DNA from: Limnoglobus roseus
GTDB taxonomy: Bacteria > Planctomycetota > Planctomycetia > Gemmatales > Gemmataceae
Direction of reading: 5' to 3'
Length of the DNA stretch: 64,000 nucleotides
Assembly: GCF_008254045.1 (NCBI RefSeq)
Contig: NZ_CP042425.1
Coordinates: forward strand, 3,720,001 to 3,784,000
Part shown: piece by piece, positions 20,701 to 30,222 of the stretch
Position numbering within the stretch: position 1 is the stretch's first letter
Layout: each line of letters starts with the position of its first letter
Translations under genes and position numbers: made by a program
The notes under the pieces: generated by a model
The model's database searches: none
Seen by the model: the letters and a program-made list of their open reading frames with translations, nothing else
What the model was told of the DNA's origin: nothing

Positions 20701-22184
20701 TTGCTCGTGCTGCGGAGAAACTCCAGTTTCTCGACCTTCAACTCGCCCGCCTTCGGTTCCGTCACCTGGAAGCGGTAAAGCCCCTGGCGGAAGGTCATTC
20801 GCTCACCGGCCACGGTGCCGTTGAAGCCGCTGTACCCGACCATGCCGTAGACCCAGTTGTCGAAGCCGTACCGCAGGTTGCTCGGCCCGGCGTGCGTGTC
20901 GCCGGTGCCCCAGCCGCTGAATAGCACCTGCCGCACGTCGGCCTTGCCGTCGCCGTCGGTGTCCTTCAGGAACAGCGTGTTCGGGGCGGCGTGGACGATC
21001 AGCCCGCCGCGGGCCACGAGCATGCTCGTCGGGATGCTCAACCCCTCGGCGAAGGTCGTCACCTTGTCAGTCTTGCCGTCGCCGTCGGTGTCTTCCAGTA
21101 CGATGATCTTGTCCCGCCCCGGCCCGGTCCGCTTCAGTTCGTGCGGGTAGTCCAGAGACAGGGCCACCCACAGCCGGCCCTGCACGTCCCATGTCATGCA
21201 GATCGGCTTGCCGCCGCCGAACTGCTCCTCCGACGCGAACAGCTTCATGTCGAAGCCCTCCGGCATCGTGTAGTGGGTCATCGACTTCTCAGGCGTCAGC
21301 GGCTTCTGCATCGTCGTGATCGGGTCGGCCTTTGCCCCCCGCGTCGGCGGGTAGAACGGCACCTTCGCCGGGACGTACTCGAAGTCGCTCGCCTTGCCGG
21401 TGATCGGCGTCATCTTCGGCGGGCCGCCTGCGACCGTCACCGGCGCGGCGGCCGGCTTGCCCGTGGATTTGTCTGCGTAGTCGCCGGCCAGGGCCGGGTC
21501 TTGGTTGCACGCCCACCGAATGCCGCGTTCGACGAGGTTCTGGAAGCCGGGGTGGCTCCAGGTGCGCTGGTCGTGTCCCCAGGCGGTGTAGAACACGCGG
21601 CCCTTGCCGTGCGTCCGCACCCACGTCCACGGCTCTTGCAGATCTTTCTCCGCCCGCGTTTCGAGAACGACGCGGTCCTTCTCGTTGTGCTTCGCGTGGA
21701 CGTAGGTTTCGTCCCAGCTCTCGAACCCGCCGAAGCCCTTCATGATCGGGTGGTCCGGCTTCACGTCCGTCACGCGGAACGTGCCGGTGGTGTGGCTGCG
21801 GAACTGCGCGCCGACGAGGGCAACGTAATCCTTGTCGTCGGTGAAGCAGAAGCTGGCGCAGTGGAGCGGGATGAACCCCTTGCCGCTCGCGGTGTAGTCG
21901 AGGATCGCCTTGACGTGTTCCGGCTTCCCTTTCGGGTGGTTGGCGTAGATGACCAGGCCGTCGTACTTGTTCAGGTTCTCCAGGTTCAGGTCGTCCAGCT
22001 TGTCGGTGTACGTCAGGGCGATGTTGCGCTTCGCCAGGACGGGTTCGAGTTGCTTGAACCGCGGGGCCGGGGCGTGCCCGGCGGTGCCGCCGAGGAACAG
22101 CAGGGAGAGTTTCGGCGGGTCGGCCGCGGTGCCGCCGGCGGCGACCAACAGCAGGGCGAGGCCGGACAACAGAACGCGAAACAT
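17772..22184 (-). CDS. Secreted ThuA / PVC-type propeller / HEAT / cytochrome c fusion protein
   Basis: A 1470-aa protein with a signal peptide (LLSGLALLLVAAGGTAA). Residues about 25-235 are a ThuA-like (glutamine amidotransferase-fold) domain, with LLFLGGTAGHAPAPRF and FIPLHCASFCF. Residues about 290-720 are the PVC-type membrane-bound dehydrogenase/GSDH-like beta-propeller (EGFDMKLFASEEQFGGGKPI, LEDTDGDGKTDKVTTF). About 720-1130 is a HEAT-like helical repeat region. Next comes a PVC heme-binding cytochrome c module with CAKCH, whose heme-ligand His is residue 1163, and the conserved DPSRSVEGNYKAYT segment. The last 150 residues are a beta-sandwich. Such proteins are abundant in planctomycetes and are thought to act in extracytoplasmic sugar oxidation. 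A hairpin separates it from the upstream esterase gene. Confidence 0.9.
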   Translation of the reverse strand: MFRVLLSGLALLLVAAGGTAADPPKLSLLFLGGTAGHAPAPRFKQLEPVLAKRNIALTYTDKLDDLNLENLNKYDGLVIYANHPKGKPEHVKAILDYTASGKGFIPLHCASFCFTDDKDYVALVGAQFRSHTTGTFRVTDVKPDHPIMKGFGGFESWDETYVHAKHNEKDRVVLETRAEKDLQEPWTWVRTHGKGRVFYTAWGHDQRTWSHPGFQNLVERGIRWACNQDPALAGDYADKSTGKPAAAPVTVAGGPPKMTPITGKASDFEYVPAKVPFYPPTRGAKADPITTMQKPLTPEKSMTHYTMPEGFDMKLFASEEQFGGGKPICMTWDVQGRLWVALSLDYPHELKRTGPGRDKIIVLEDTDGDGKTDKVTTFAEGLSIPTSMLVARGGLIVHAAPNTLFLKDTDGDGKADVRQVLFSGWGTGDTHAGPSNLRYGFDNWVYGMVGYSGFNGTVAGERMTFRQGLYRFQVTEPKAGELKVEKLEFLRSTSNNSWGVAFNEDGDLFGSTANGCVLVHMPIANRYYEKVRGLTAGVLRQIVPDNKFRAVTDKVRQVDWHGGFTAAAGCAVYTARNYPPEYWNKTAFVSDPTGHLTATFPLTRSGTDFTAKYGWNLVAADDEWAAPIDAQVGPDGNVWVLDWYNFIVQHNPTPAGFKTGGGGAYETELRDKKYGRVYRLVYTKATAGKAPNLKDATTDDLVAALKGDNMFWRMNAQRLLVEQHDAAAVEKLTALVKDAATPEYAVVHAVWALSALAPADATRAAAGSVGHPSAVVRKNAIQALVKGWGKDADTLFGDKAFIDADAGVRLAAVLALTDLPKSTQLPTKLAADLARPNYLDDRNFADAVTIAGGSHPAPFLVGCAKLPAQSTLSSTVLSVIQRVARAFAAEAKSAASDNQTAAPTHPVETLLKAMGENPTVDAAIIDGLAQGWPAGKTFTLSPEGEKLFAGMLAKATPTARGKMMKLAATWGVKGIDAQLAELAKGLLVTVADAKAADATRLDAARQAMEYLPTDEAAANTLVAALTEKASPEFANGVLDALAASKAKTTGTALVAKLGTLPTAARPAALRLILGRADNAKAFLDAVEKGQVRFDLLDLDQKTALAAHPDADVAKRAKALLAAGGGLPDPDRQKVIEQFKGILKLTGDAGLGKKAFTQHCAKCHKHSGEGAQIGPDLTGFAVHPKEEILIAVLDPSRSVEGNYKAYTASLIDGRTIQGLLAAESKTTVELLDAENKRHAIARDDLEKLTESKKSLMPEGFEKTLTKDELTNLLEFLTQKGKYLPIPLDKVATVVTTKGMFFEPTGQAERLVFRDWKPKVFEGIPFTLVDPDGDKTKNAVMLNGPNGNVPPTMPKSVTLPCNTPAKAIHFLSGIGGWCFPASEKGTVSLIVRLQYADGTTEDHELKNGVHFADYIRRVDVPESKFAFALRQQQVRYLAVTPKRTDAAIKQIELVKGKDATAPVVMAVTVETP

Positions 22185-22254
22185 CGGTCAAGCTCCTGGG
22201 CCGAACGGCCACATGAGGGGAGAGCACAAGGGGATGGATGTTACATTATGTGGG

Positions 22255-22289
22255 CGTCAAGCCGACCGCCACGCCCGGTCGGCTTGACG
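22255..22289. terminator. Hairpin after the esterase gene, 14-bp perfect stem
   Basis: CGTCAAGCCGACCG at 22255-22268 pairs with CGGTCGGCTTGACG at 22276-22289 around a 7-base loop. It begins 10 bases beyond the esterase stop on the minus strand and 70 bases before the start of the ThuA-fusion gene. The two genes are therefore probably separate transcription units. Confidence 0.65.
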
Positions 22290-22299
22290 TGTCAACCGT

Positions 22300-24782
<2,483 letters not shown>

Positions 24783-24809
24783 GGGCCGCAAGAGCCTAAT
24801 CGTGCGTAT

Positions 24810-24822
24810 ACACTCATTGTGT
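24810..24822. promoter_or_regulatory. Possible MarR operator in the marR leader
   Basis: ACAC-TCATT-GTGT is a short inverted repeat 28 bases upstream of the marR ATG, within an AT-richer stretch (GTATACAC nearby). The position suits an autoregulatory site, but the half-sites are only 4 bp and the match could be chance. The remainder of the 320-bp gap to the KaiC-like gene (24823-25102) shows no other clear element. Confidence 0.25.
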
Positions 24823-25102
24823 CCACAGGGTACATAGCCGCGGATGTGCGAGCAAGTGAAAAATGGGTGAGATCATTGGCGTACCGTGATCGACAACTGC
24901 TGGTACGGATTTCTTCCCGATCGGCGGCGAATCTGTGATGCACGGACTCAAAGGGACGAAGCGTCTCTTTGGCGCGCCATTTGCGACTCTCAGTCTATCT
25001 GGAATGGCATCTCTGAAAGCCAAACCGGTTTTACTATTCAAGCGTGGTGCCGGGGAGGTTATCCGGGCCGGAACCAACGCTAAATTCCTACATCCCGGCC
25101 CC

Positions 25103-26608
25103 ATGGACGATTCGCCCGATTCCCCACCCCTTTCCGCCACCGGCATCGCCGGGCTCGACAACATCTTGGGCGGCGGCCTCACCCCGAACCGCTTGTACCT
25201 CATCGAGGGCAACCCGGGGTCTGGCAAGACGACCCTAGCACTCCAGTACCTGCTCGAGGGCGTTCGGCGGAACGAATCCTGCCTGTACGTCACCCTGTCC
25301 GAAACCAAGGCCGAACTCGCCGCGGTCGCGAAGTCGCACGGCTGGTCCCTCACCGGAATCGAGATCGTCGAGATCATCGCGTCCGAGGCCGAACTTGAGC
25401 CGGACAACCAACACACCATGTTCCAGCCGGCCGACCTCGAGCTGGGCCAGACGACCAAGGCCGTCCTCTCCGAGGTCGAGCGGGTCAAACCGCGGCGGGT
25501 TGTCCTCGACTCCCTCTCCGAACTCCGCCTCCTCGCCCAGAGTTCGCTCCGGTACCGCCGGCAAGTTCTCGCGTTGAAGCAGTTTTTCACCGGCCGGTCC
25601 TGTACTGTCATGCTGCTCGACGACAACACGGCGTCGGCCGGCGACCTGCAACTCCACAGCATCGCTCACGGCGTCATCAGTCTCGATCACCTGTCCCCCC
25701 AGTACGGGGCCGAGCGCCGCCGCCTCCGGGTGGTTAAACTCCGTGGCCAAAAGTTCCGGGGCGGACATCACGACTTCAACATCGTCACCGGCGGGCTTGA
25801 CGTGTTCCCTCGGCTGGTCGCTGCCGAGCACGCCGAGGACCGGGAGCAGAAGTTGCTCACCGGGGACGTGCCCGAGTTCGACCGTCTGCTGGGCGGCGGG
25901 TTCGACTTCGGCACCAGCGCCCTGCTGGTCGGCCCGGCCGGGTGCGGCAAATCGTCGGTCGCCATCAATTACGCTCGCGCGGCCGCTGCCCGGGGAGATC
26001 GGGCCGCACTGTTCGCCTTCGACGAGAGGAGCGAAGTGTTGCTCCGCCGGGCGGCCGGGCTGGGCATGGACCTGCTGCCCCAGATCCGGGACAAGACCCT
26101 TACGCTGCAACAAGTGGACCCGGCCGAGATGTCCCCCGGCGAGTTCGCCGCCACCGTCCGCCGGGCCGTTGACGGGTCGGACGGGCACGCGCCCGCCAAG
26201 GTCGTGGTGATCGACAGCCTGAACGGGTACTTGCACGCGATGCCCGAAGACGAATTCCTCACCGTCCAGATGCACGAGCTTCTTACCTACCTCGGGCACA
26301 AGGGGGTAGTGACGTTCCTGGTCATGGCCCAGCACGGCATGATCGGTGCCATGCAGACGCCGGTGGACACCACGTACTTGGCCGACACGGTCGTCCTGTT
26401 CCGGTACTTCGAGGCGGCGGGCGAGGTCCGGCAGGCCGTGTCGGTCGTCAAGAAGCGGAGCGGGCGGCATGAGCGGACGATCCGCGAGCTGAAGCTGGAC
26501 GGGGGCATCCGGGTGGGGGCACCGCTCAAGGAGTTCCGCGGGGTGTTAACCGGGACCCCGACGTACGACGGCGAGTCTGGAACGCTGATGGGGCCGGGGA
26601 ATGTCTGA
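25103..26608 (+). CDS. KaiC-like dual RecA-domain ATPase
   Basis: A 501-aa protein from the ATG at 25103. The frame is open further up, but the KaiC homology (SATGIAGLDNILGGGLTPNR) begins at residue 11 of this start. Two RecA/KaiC domains are visible. Domain 1 has Walker A GNPGSGKT at 36-43 and a Walker B-like VVLDSLSEL. Domain 2 has Walker A GPAGCGKS at 277-284 and VVVIDSLNGY. It is close to the length of KaiC (about 520 aa), but no KaiA or KaiB gene is nearby. Its last 8 bases overlap the start of a hybrid histidine kinase gene, showing tight coupling. It likely acts as a nucleotide-dependent switch in signalling rather than as a clock; this is inference. Confidence 0.88.
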   Translation: MDDSPDSPPLSATGIAGLDNILGGGLTPNRLYLIEGNPGSGKTTLALQYLLEGVRRNESCLYVTLSETKAELAAVAKSHGWSLTGIEIVEIIASEAELEPDNQHTMFQPADLELGQTTKAVLSEVERVKPRRVVLDSLSELRLLAQSSLRYRRQVLALKQFFTGRSCTVMLLDDNTASAGDLQLHSIAHGVISLDHLSPQYGAERRRLRVVKLRGQKFRGGHHDFNIVTGGLDVFPRLVAAEHAEDREQKLLTGDVPEFDRLLGGGFDFGTSALLVGPAGCGKSSVAINYARAAAARGDRAALFAFDERSEVLLRRAAGLGMDLLPQIRDKTLTLQQVDPAEMSPGEFAATVRRAVDGSDGHAPAKVVVIDSLNGYLHAMPEDEFLTVQMHELLTYLGHKGVVTFLVMAQHGMIGAMQTPVDTTYLADTVVLFRYFEAAGEVRQAVSVVKKRSGRHERTIRELKLDGGIRVGAPLKEFRGVLTGTPTYDGESGTLMGPGNV

Positions 26609-28148
26609 TACTGACGACCGAGTGCTGTTCCTCGCCCCAACCAAAAAAGACGCGACGGCCGGGATCGCCCTCATGGCCGCGGCCGGGCTGGTTTGCCAGG
26701 CCTGCGCGTCCGTCGATGCGCTGTGCCGCAAGATCCCGGCCGGGGTCGGGGCGGTGGTCCTCCCCGAGGAGGCCGCGGTCGGTACCGGAGCCGAGTTGCT
26801 CAAGGCCGCGATCCGCGACCAGCCGCCGTGGTCGGACCTGCCGGTGCTCGTACTCACCGCCGCCGGGCCGACGCCCGCGGCCCGGGTCAAGGTGCTGCTC
26901 GATCTCGGCGACGTGACCCTGCTCAAGCGGCCGCTGCAGGCGGGTGAGTTCCTCAACGCCGTGCGGGCGGCGCTGCGGGACCGCCGCCGGCAGTACCAGG
27001 TCCGAGACTACATCGCCGGTCAGGCGCGGCAGGCGGAGGAACTGCGGGACGCCGACCGGCGGAAGGACGAGTTCCTTGCTATGTTGGCGCACGAACTCCG
27101 CAACCCGCTCGCGCCCATCCGCAACGGGCTAGCGATTCTGCACATGGCGGACGGTGACCGGGCAGTGCTTCGGCGGACGCACGGGATGATGTCCCGCCAG
27201 GTGGACCACCTGAGCCGCCTAGTGGACGACCTACTCGACGTGTCCCGGATTACCCGCGGGAAGGTCGAGTTGCGGCTCGAGGCGGTAGACCTGAACGCCG
27301 TCCTCCGTCGCGCTGCCGAGACGGCCCGCCCCCTGATCGACGCCCGCCGCCACCGCCTGACCATCACCCAGCCCGGTCGCCCGGTGATGGTGTCGGCCGA
27401 CCCGACCCGGCTGACGCAGGTGGTCGGCAACTTGCTCACCAACGCGGCCAAGTACAGCGACGAGGGGGGCCACATCGACCTCATCTTGGAAGAAGACGGT
27501 GTGGCGATCGTCCGCGTGCGGGACACCGGCCTGGGCATCCCGGCGGACATGCTCCCGCGGGTATTCGACTTGTTCACCCAAGTCGGGCGGACCCTCGACC
27601 GTGCCGACGGGGGATTGGGTATCGGGCTAACGCTGGTTAAAAGTTTGGTCGAGTTGCACGGGGGCACGGTGTCGGCCGCGAGCGAGGGGCCGGGAAAGGG
27701 GAGCGAGTTCACCGTTCGGCTGCCCAAACTCGTGCGGGTCGAGGAGGGCGGCAAGGCGGAGCCGGCGGCCGTCGCGGGCGTGACGCCTCGTCGCGTGTTG
27801 ATTGTGGACGATAACCCGGACGCCGGGGACAGCCTTGCCACCCTGTTGGAGATGACCGGGCACCAGGTGGAAGTCGCCCGGACGGGCCACCAGGCGATAG
27901 AAGCGGCTGCCCGCCTGAGGCCCGAAGTGGCGGTGCTCGATCTCGGGCTGCCGGGGATGAGCGGGTACGAGTTGGCGGGCCGCCTGCGGGCGCAGGCGTT
28001 CGGCCGGGACGTCACGCTGGTGGCCCTAACCGGCTACGGGCAGGAGGAGGACCGACGGCGGTCCCACGCCGCCGGATTCGACCACCACCTGACCAAGCCC
28101 GCGGACCTCTCCGCGCTGGCCGCTATCATCCGCAACGGCAGCCGTTGA
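26601..28148 (+). CDS. Hybrid histidine kinase (pseudo-receiver, HisKA, HATPase, REC)
   Basis: A 515-aa protein overlapping the KaiC-like gene by 8 bases. Residues about 5-125 look like a receiver fold that lacks the phospho-acceptor Asp: the strand that should end in Asp reads AVVLPEEAA. A coiled coil leads to HisKA with LAHELRNPLAP (His164). The ATPase domain has RDTGLGIP and GGLGIGLTL. The C-terminal receiver has VLIVDDN and acceptor Asp447. No membrane segment is seen. The pseudo-receiver may be the dock for the KaiC-like partner, comparable in spirit to KaiC-SasA signalling in cyanobacteria, though SasA uses a KaiB-like domain and none is seen here. Confidence 0.9.
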   Translation: MSDTDDRVLFLAPTKKDATAGIALMAAAGLVCQACASVDALCRKIPAGVGAVVLPEEAAVGTGAELLKAAIRDQPPWSDLPVLVLTAAGPTPAARVKVLLDLGDVTLLKRPLQAGEFLNAVRAALRDRRRQYQVRDYIAGQARQAEELRDADRRKDEFLAMLAHELRNPLAPIRNGLAILHMADGDRAVLRRTHGMMSRQVDHLSRLVDDLLDVSRITRGKVELRLEAVDLNAVLRRAAETARPLIDARRHRLTITQPGRPVMVSADPTRLTQVVGNLLTNAAKYSDEGGHIDLILEEDGVAIVRVRDTGLGIPADMLPRVFDLFTQVGRTLDRADGGLGIGLTLVKSLVELHGGTVSAASEGPGKGSEFTVRLPKLVRVEEGGKAEPAAVAGVTPRRVLIVDDNPDAGDSLATLLEMTGHQVEVARTGHQAIEAAARLRPEVAVLDLGLPGMSGYELAGRLRAQAFGRDVTLVALTGYGQEEDRRRSHAAGFDHHLTKPADLSALAAIIRNGSR

Positions 28149-28432
28149 CAACCGATGTTGAACGGACACGTCTCACTCGTGTACCGAGGTTAACAACGGT
28201 AACTGATGTGCTTAACAGGCCCGCGGGTTAACAGCCACGCGCCCCAGTTCAGTGGCATGGACCGGCAGAAGGGATTGTGAACTGGCCAACTTGCCACCTC
28301 AACTCTGAATCCAGGCCGTGTCTCCGCCGGGCGACGTGATCTGAAAATAGCCCTACACCGAATTTTCACTGGCTCACATCCGGCCGGCACCGCAAGATGA
28401 TCCGTCTCACGTGCCACGAAGGAACGCACTCT

Positions 28433-30091
28433 ATGGGCGAACCGTCCGTCGACCGACGCAGCTTTGTCACGCGGACGGTGTCTGCTGCGGCGGCCCTTTC
28501 GTGCGGCAGCGGCACCGCCGCCGAGCCCACCCAAAAGCCGAACTCCGCGGTCGCATCAGAACCGCCCGGCACCCCGTGTGGGGTGGCCAGTGGCGACGTG
28601 ACACACGATACGGCCGTCGTCTGGAGCCGGACCGATGGGTCGGCGAAGATGGTCGTCGAGTACGCCACGACGGCGGACTTCCGCCAGCCGCGGCGGGCGG
28701 AACCGGTCGCCGCCACCCCGGAGGCCGACTTCACGGCGAAGGCGCTCCTTGCCGGCCTGCCACCCGGGCACACGATTTACTACCGCGTCTGGTTCGACGA
28801 CAACGGCCGCGTGAGTCCGCCGGTTTCCGGACGATTCCGCACCGCGCCCGCGCCCGACAAGCCGGCGGACGTCTTCTTCGCCTGGTCTGGCGACACGGCG
28901 GGGCAGGGGTTCGGCATCAACCCCGAGTGGGGCGGCATGCGGATATACGACGCCATCCGCCGACTCGAGCCGCAGTTCTTCCTCCACAGCGGCGACAACA
29001 TCTACGCCGACAACCCCATCCCCGAATCCCTCAAGCTCGCCGACGGCACGATCTGGCGGAACGTGACCACGCCGGCCAAGAGCCATCAGGCGGTGACACT
29101 CGAGGATTTCCGCGGCAACTACCGGTACAACCTGCTCGACGAACACGTGCGGCGGTTCAACGCCGAGGTGCCGACGATTGTCCAATGGGACGACCACGAG
29201 GTCGCCAACAACTGGTACCCGGATCAGGCCATCGCCGGTCGGAAGGATGCCGTAAATCTGCCCGGCGTGCGGGACGGCCGCGCACTCGCCGACCGCGCCC
29301 GACAGGCGTTCTTTGAGTACCTGCCGATCAAACCGCAAGAGGCCGACCGCGGGCGGATTTACCGGTCCTTTCAGCTCGGGACGTCGGCCGAACTGTTCGT
29401 ACTCGACCAGCGGAGCTACCGCGGCCCCAATTCGGCGAACACCCAGGACCGGCCCGGCCGCGAGACGCCGTTCCTCGGAGGCGAACAACTCGCCTGGCTG
29501 AAACAAGGTTTGCGCGAGAGCAAGGCGACCTGGAAGATCATCGCCAGCGACATGCCGATCGGCCTCATCGTCGATGACGCGGTGGACGGCAAGCCGCACT
29601 TCGAGGCAATCGCCAACGCCGACCCCGGCTCGCCGCGCGGTCGCGAGTTGGAATTCGCCGACCTCTTCACGGATCTAAAACAGGGGGGCGTTCGCAACGT
29701 CGTCTGGCTGACGGCGGACGTCCACTATGCGGCCGCCCTGCACTACAGTCCCGAGCGCGCCGGCTTCAAAAGTCCCTTCGAACCGTTCTGGGAATTCGTC
29801 GCCGGTCCGATGCACGCCGGGACGTTCGGCCCGAACAAGCTGGACGCCACGTTTGGCCCGGAGGTCCGGTTCGAGTACGCCCCGCGGGCCGGCCTTCTCC
29901 TGCCGACCGGACGGACGGTGCCGGAAGGCTTCAAGTTGCCACTGCCGCCGAGCGACGGCATGCAAACCTTCGGCACGGTGCGGATCGATGCCGTAACGCA
30001 GACGTTGACGGTGGAGTTCCGCAACGTGTTCGGCGACCGGATCCACGACGGGACGAGAATCGGGCGGTTCGAATTACAGGTGGCGAAGTAG
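28433..30091 (+). CDS. PhoD-like alkaline phosphatase, Tat-exported
   Basis: A 552-aa protein from ATG at 28433, preceded by GAAGGA. The N-terminus has a twin-arginine signal (DRRSFVTR followed by an Ala-rich segment). The PhoD N-terminal beta domain covers about 40-140 (GVASGDVTHDTAVVWSR), and the calcineurin-like catalytic domain runs from about 150. Metal-binding motifs are visible: WSGDTAG, LHSGDNIYADNP, QWDDHEVANNWYP and TADVHYAAALHY. It is a Ca/Fe-dependent phosphodiesterase/phosphomonoesterase that releases phosphate outside the cytoplasm. No Pho-box was identified in the 283 bases upstream. It stands alone, facing the topB gene tail to tail. Confidence 0.92.
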   Translation: MGEPSVDRRSFVTRTVSAAAALSCGSGTAAEPTQKPNSAVASEPPGTPCGVASGDVTHDTAVVWSRTDGSAKMVVEYATTADFRQPRRAEPVAATPEADFTAKALLAGLPPGHTIYYRVWFDDNGRVSPPVSGRFRTAPAPDKPADVFFAWSGDTAGQGFGINPEWGGMRIYDAIRRLEPQFFLHSGDNIYADNPIPESLKLADGTIWRNVTTPAKSHQAVTLEDFRGNYRYNLLDEHVRRFNAEVPTIVQWDDHEVANNWYPDQAIAGRKDAVNLPGVRDGRALADRARQAFFEYLPIKPQEADRGRIYRSFQLGTSAELFVLDQRSYRGPNSANTQDRPGRETPFLGGEQLAWLKQGLRESKATWKIIASDMPIGLIVDDAVDGKPHFEAIANADPGSPRGRELEFADLFTDLKQGGVRNVVWLTADVHYAAALHYSPERAGFKSPFEPFWEFVAGPMHAGTFGPNKLDATFGPEVRFEYAPRAGLLLPTGRTVPEGFKLPLPPSDGMQTFGTVRIDAVTQTLTVEFRNVFGDRIHDGTRIGRFELQVAK

Positions 30092-30222
30092 CTTGTACTT
30101 GAACAGTGTGGTCATTCGGCACTGTCCTGGCGTTGCATTACGACTCACCGCTTGCCATCGCTCGTGATAACGCTATTCACCATCTTGGCGGGAGTCCGTC
30201 AGCCGCATCAAGATGTCCGACC

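Noticed and set aside
18915..20924. Plus-strand open frame of 669 codons opposite the ThuA-cytochrome gene
   Set aside because: Shadow of a high-GC3 gene. The minus strand carries CAKCH and propeller motifs in a continuous frame.
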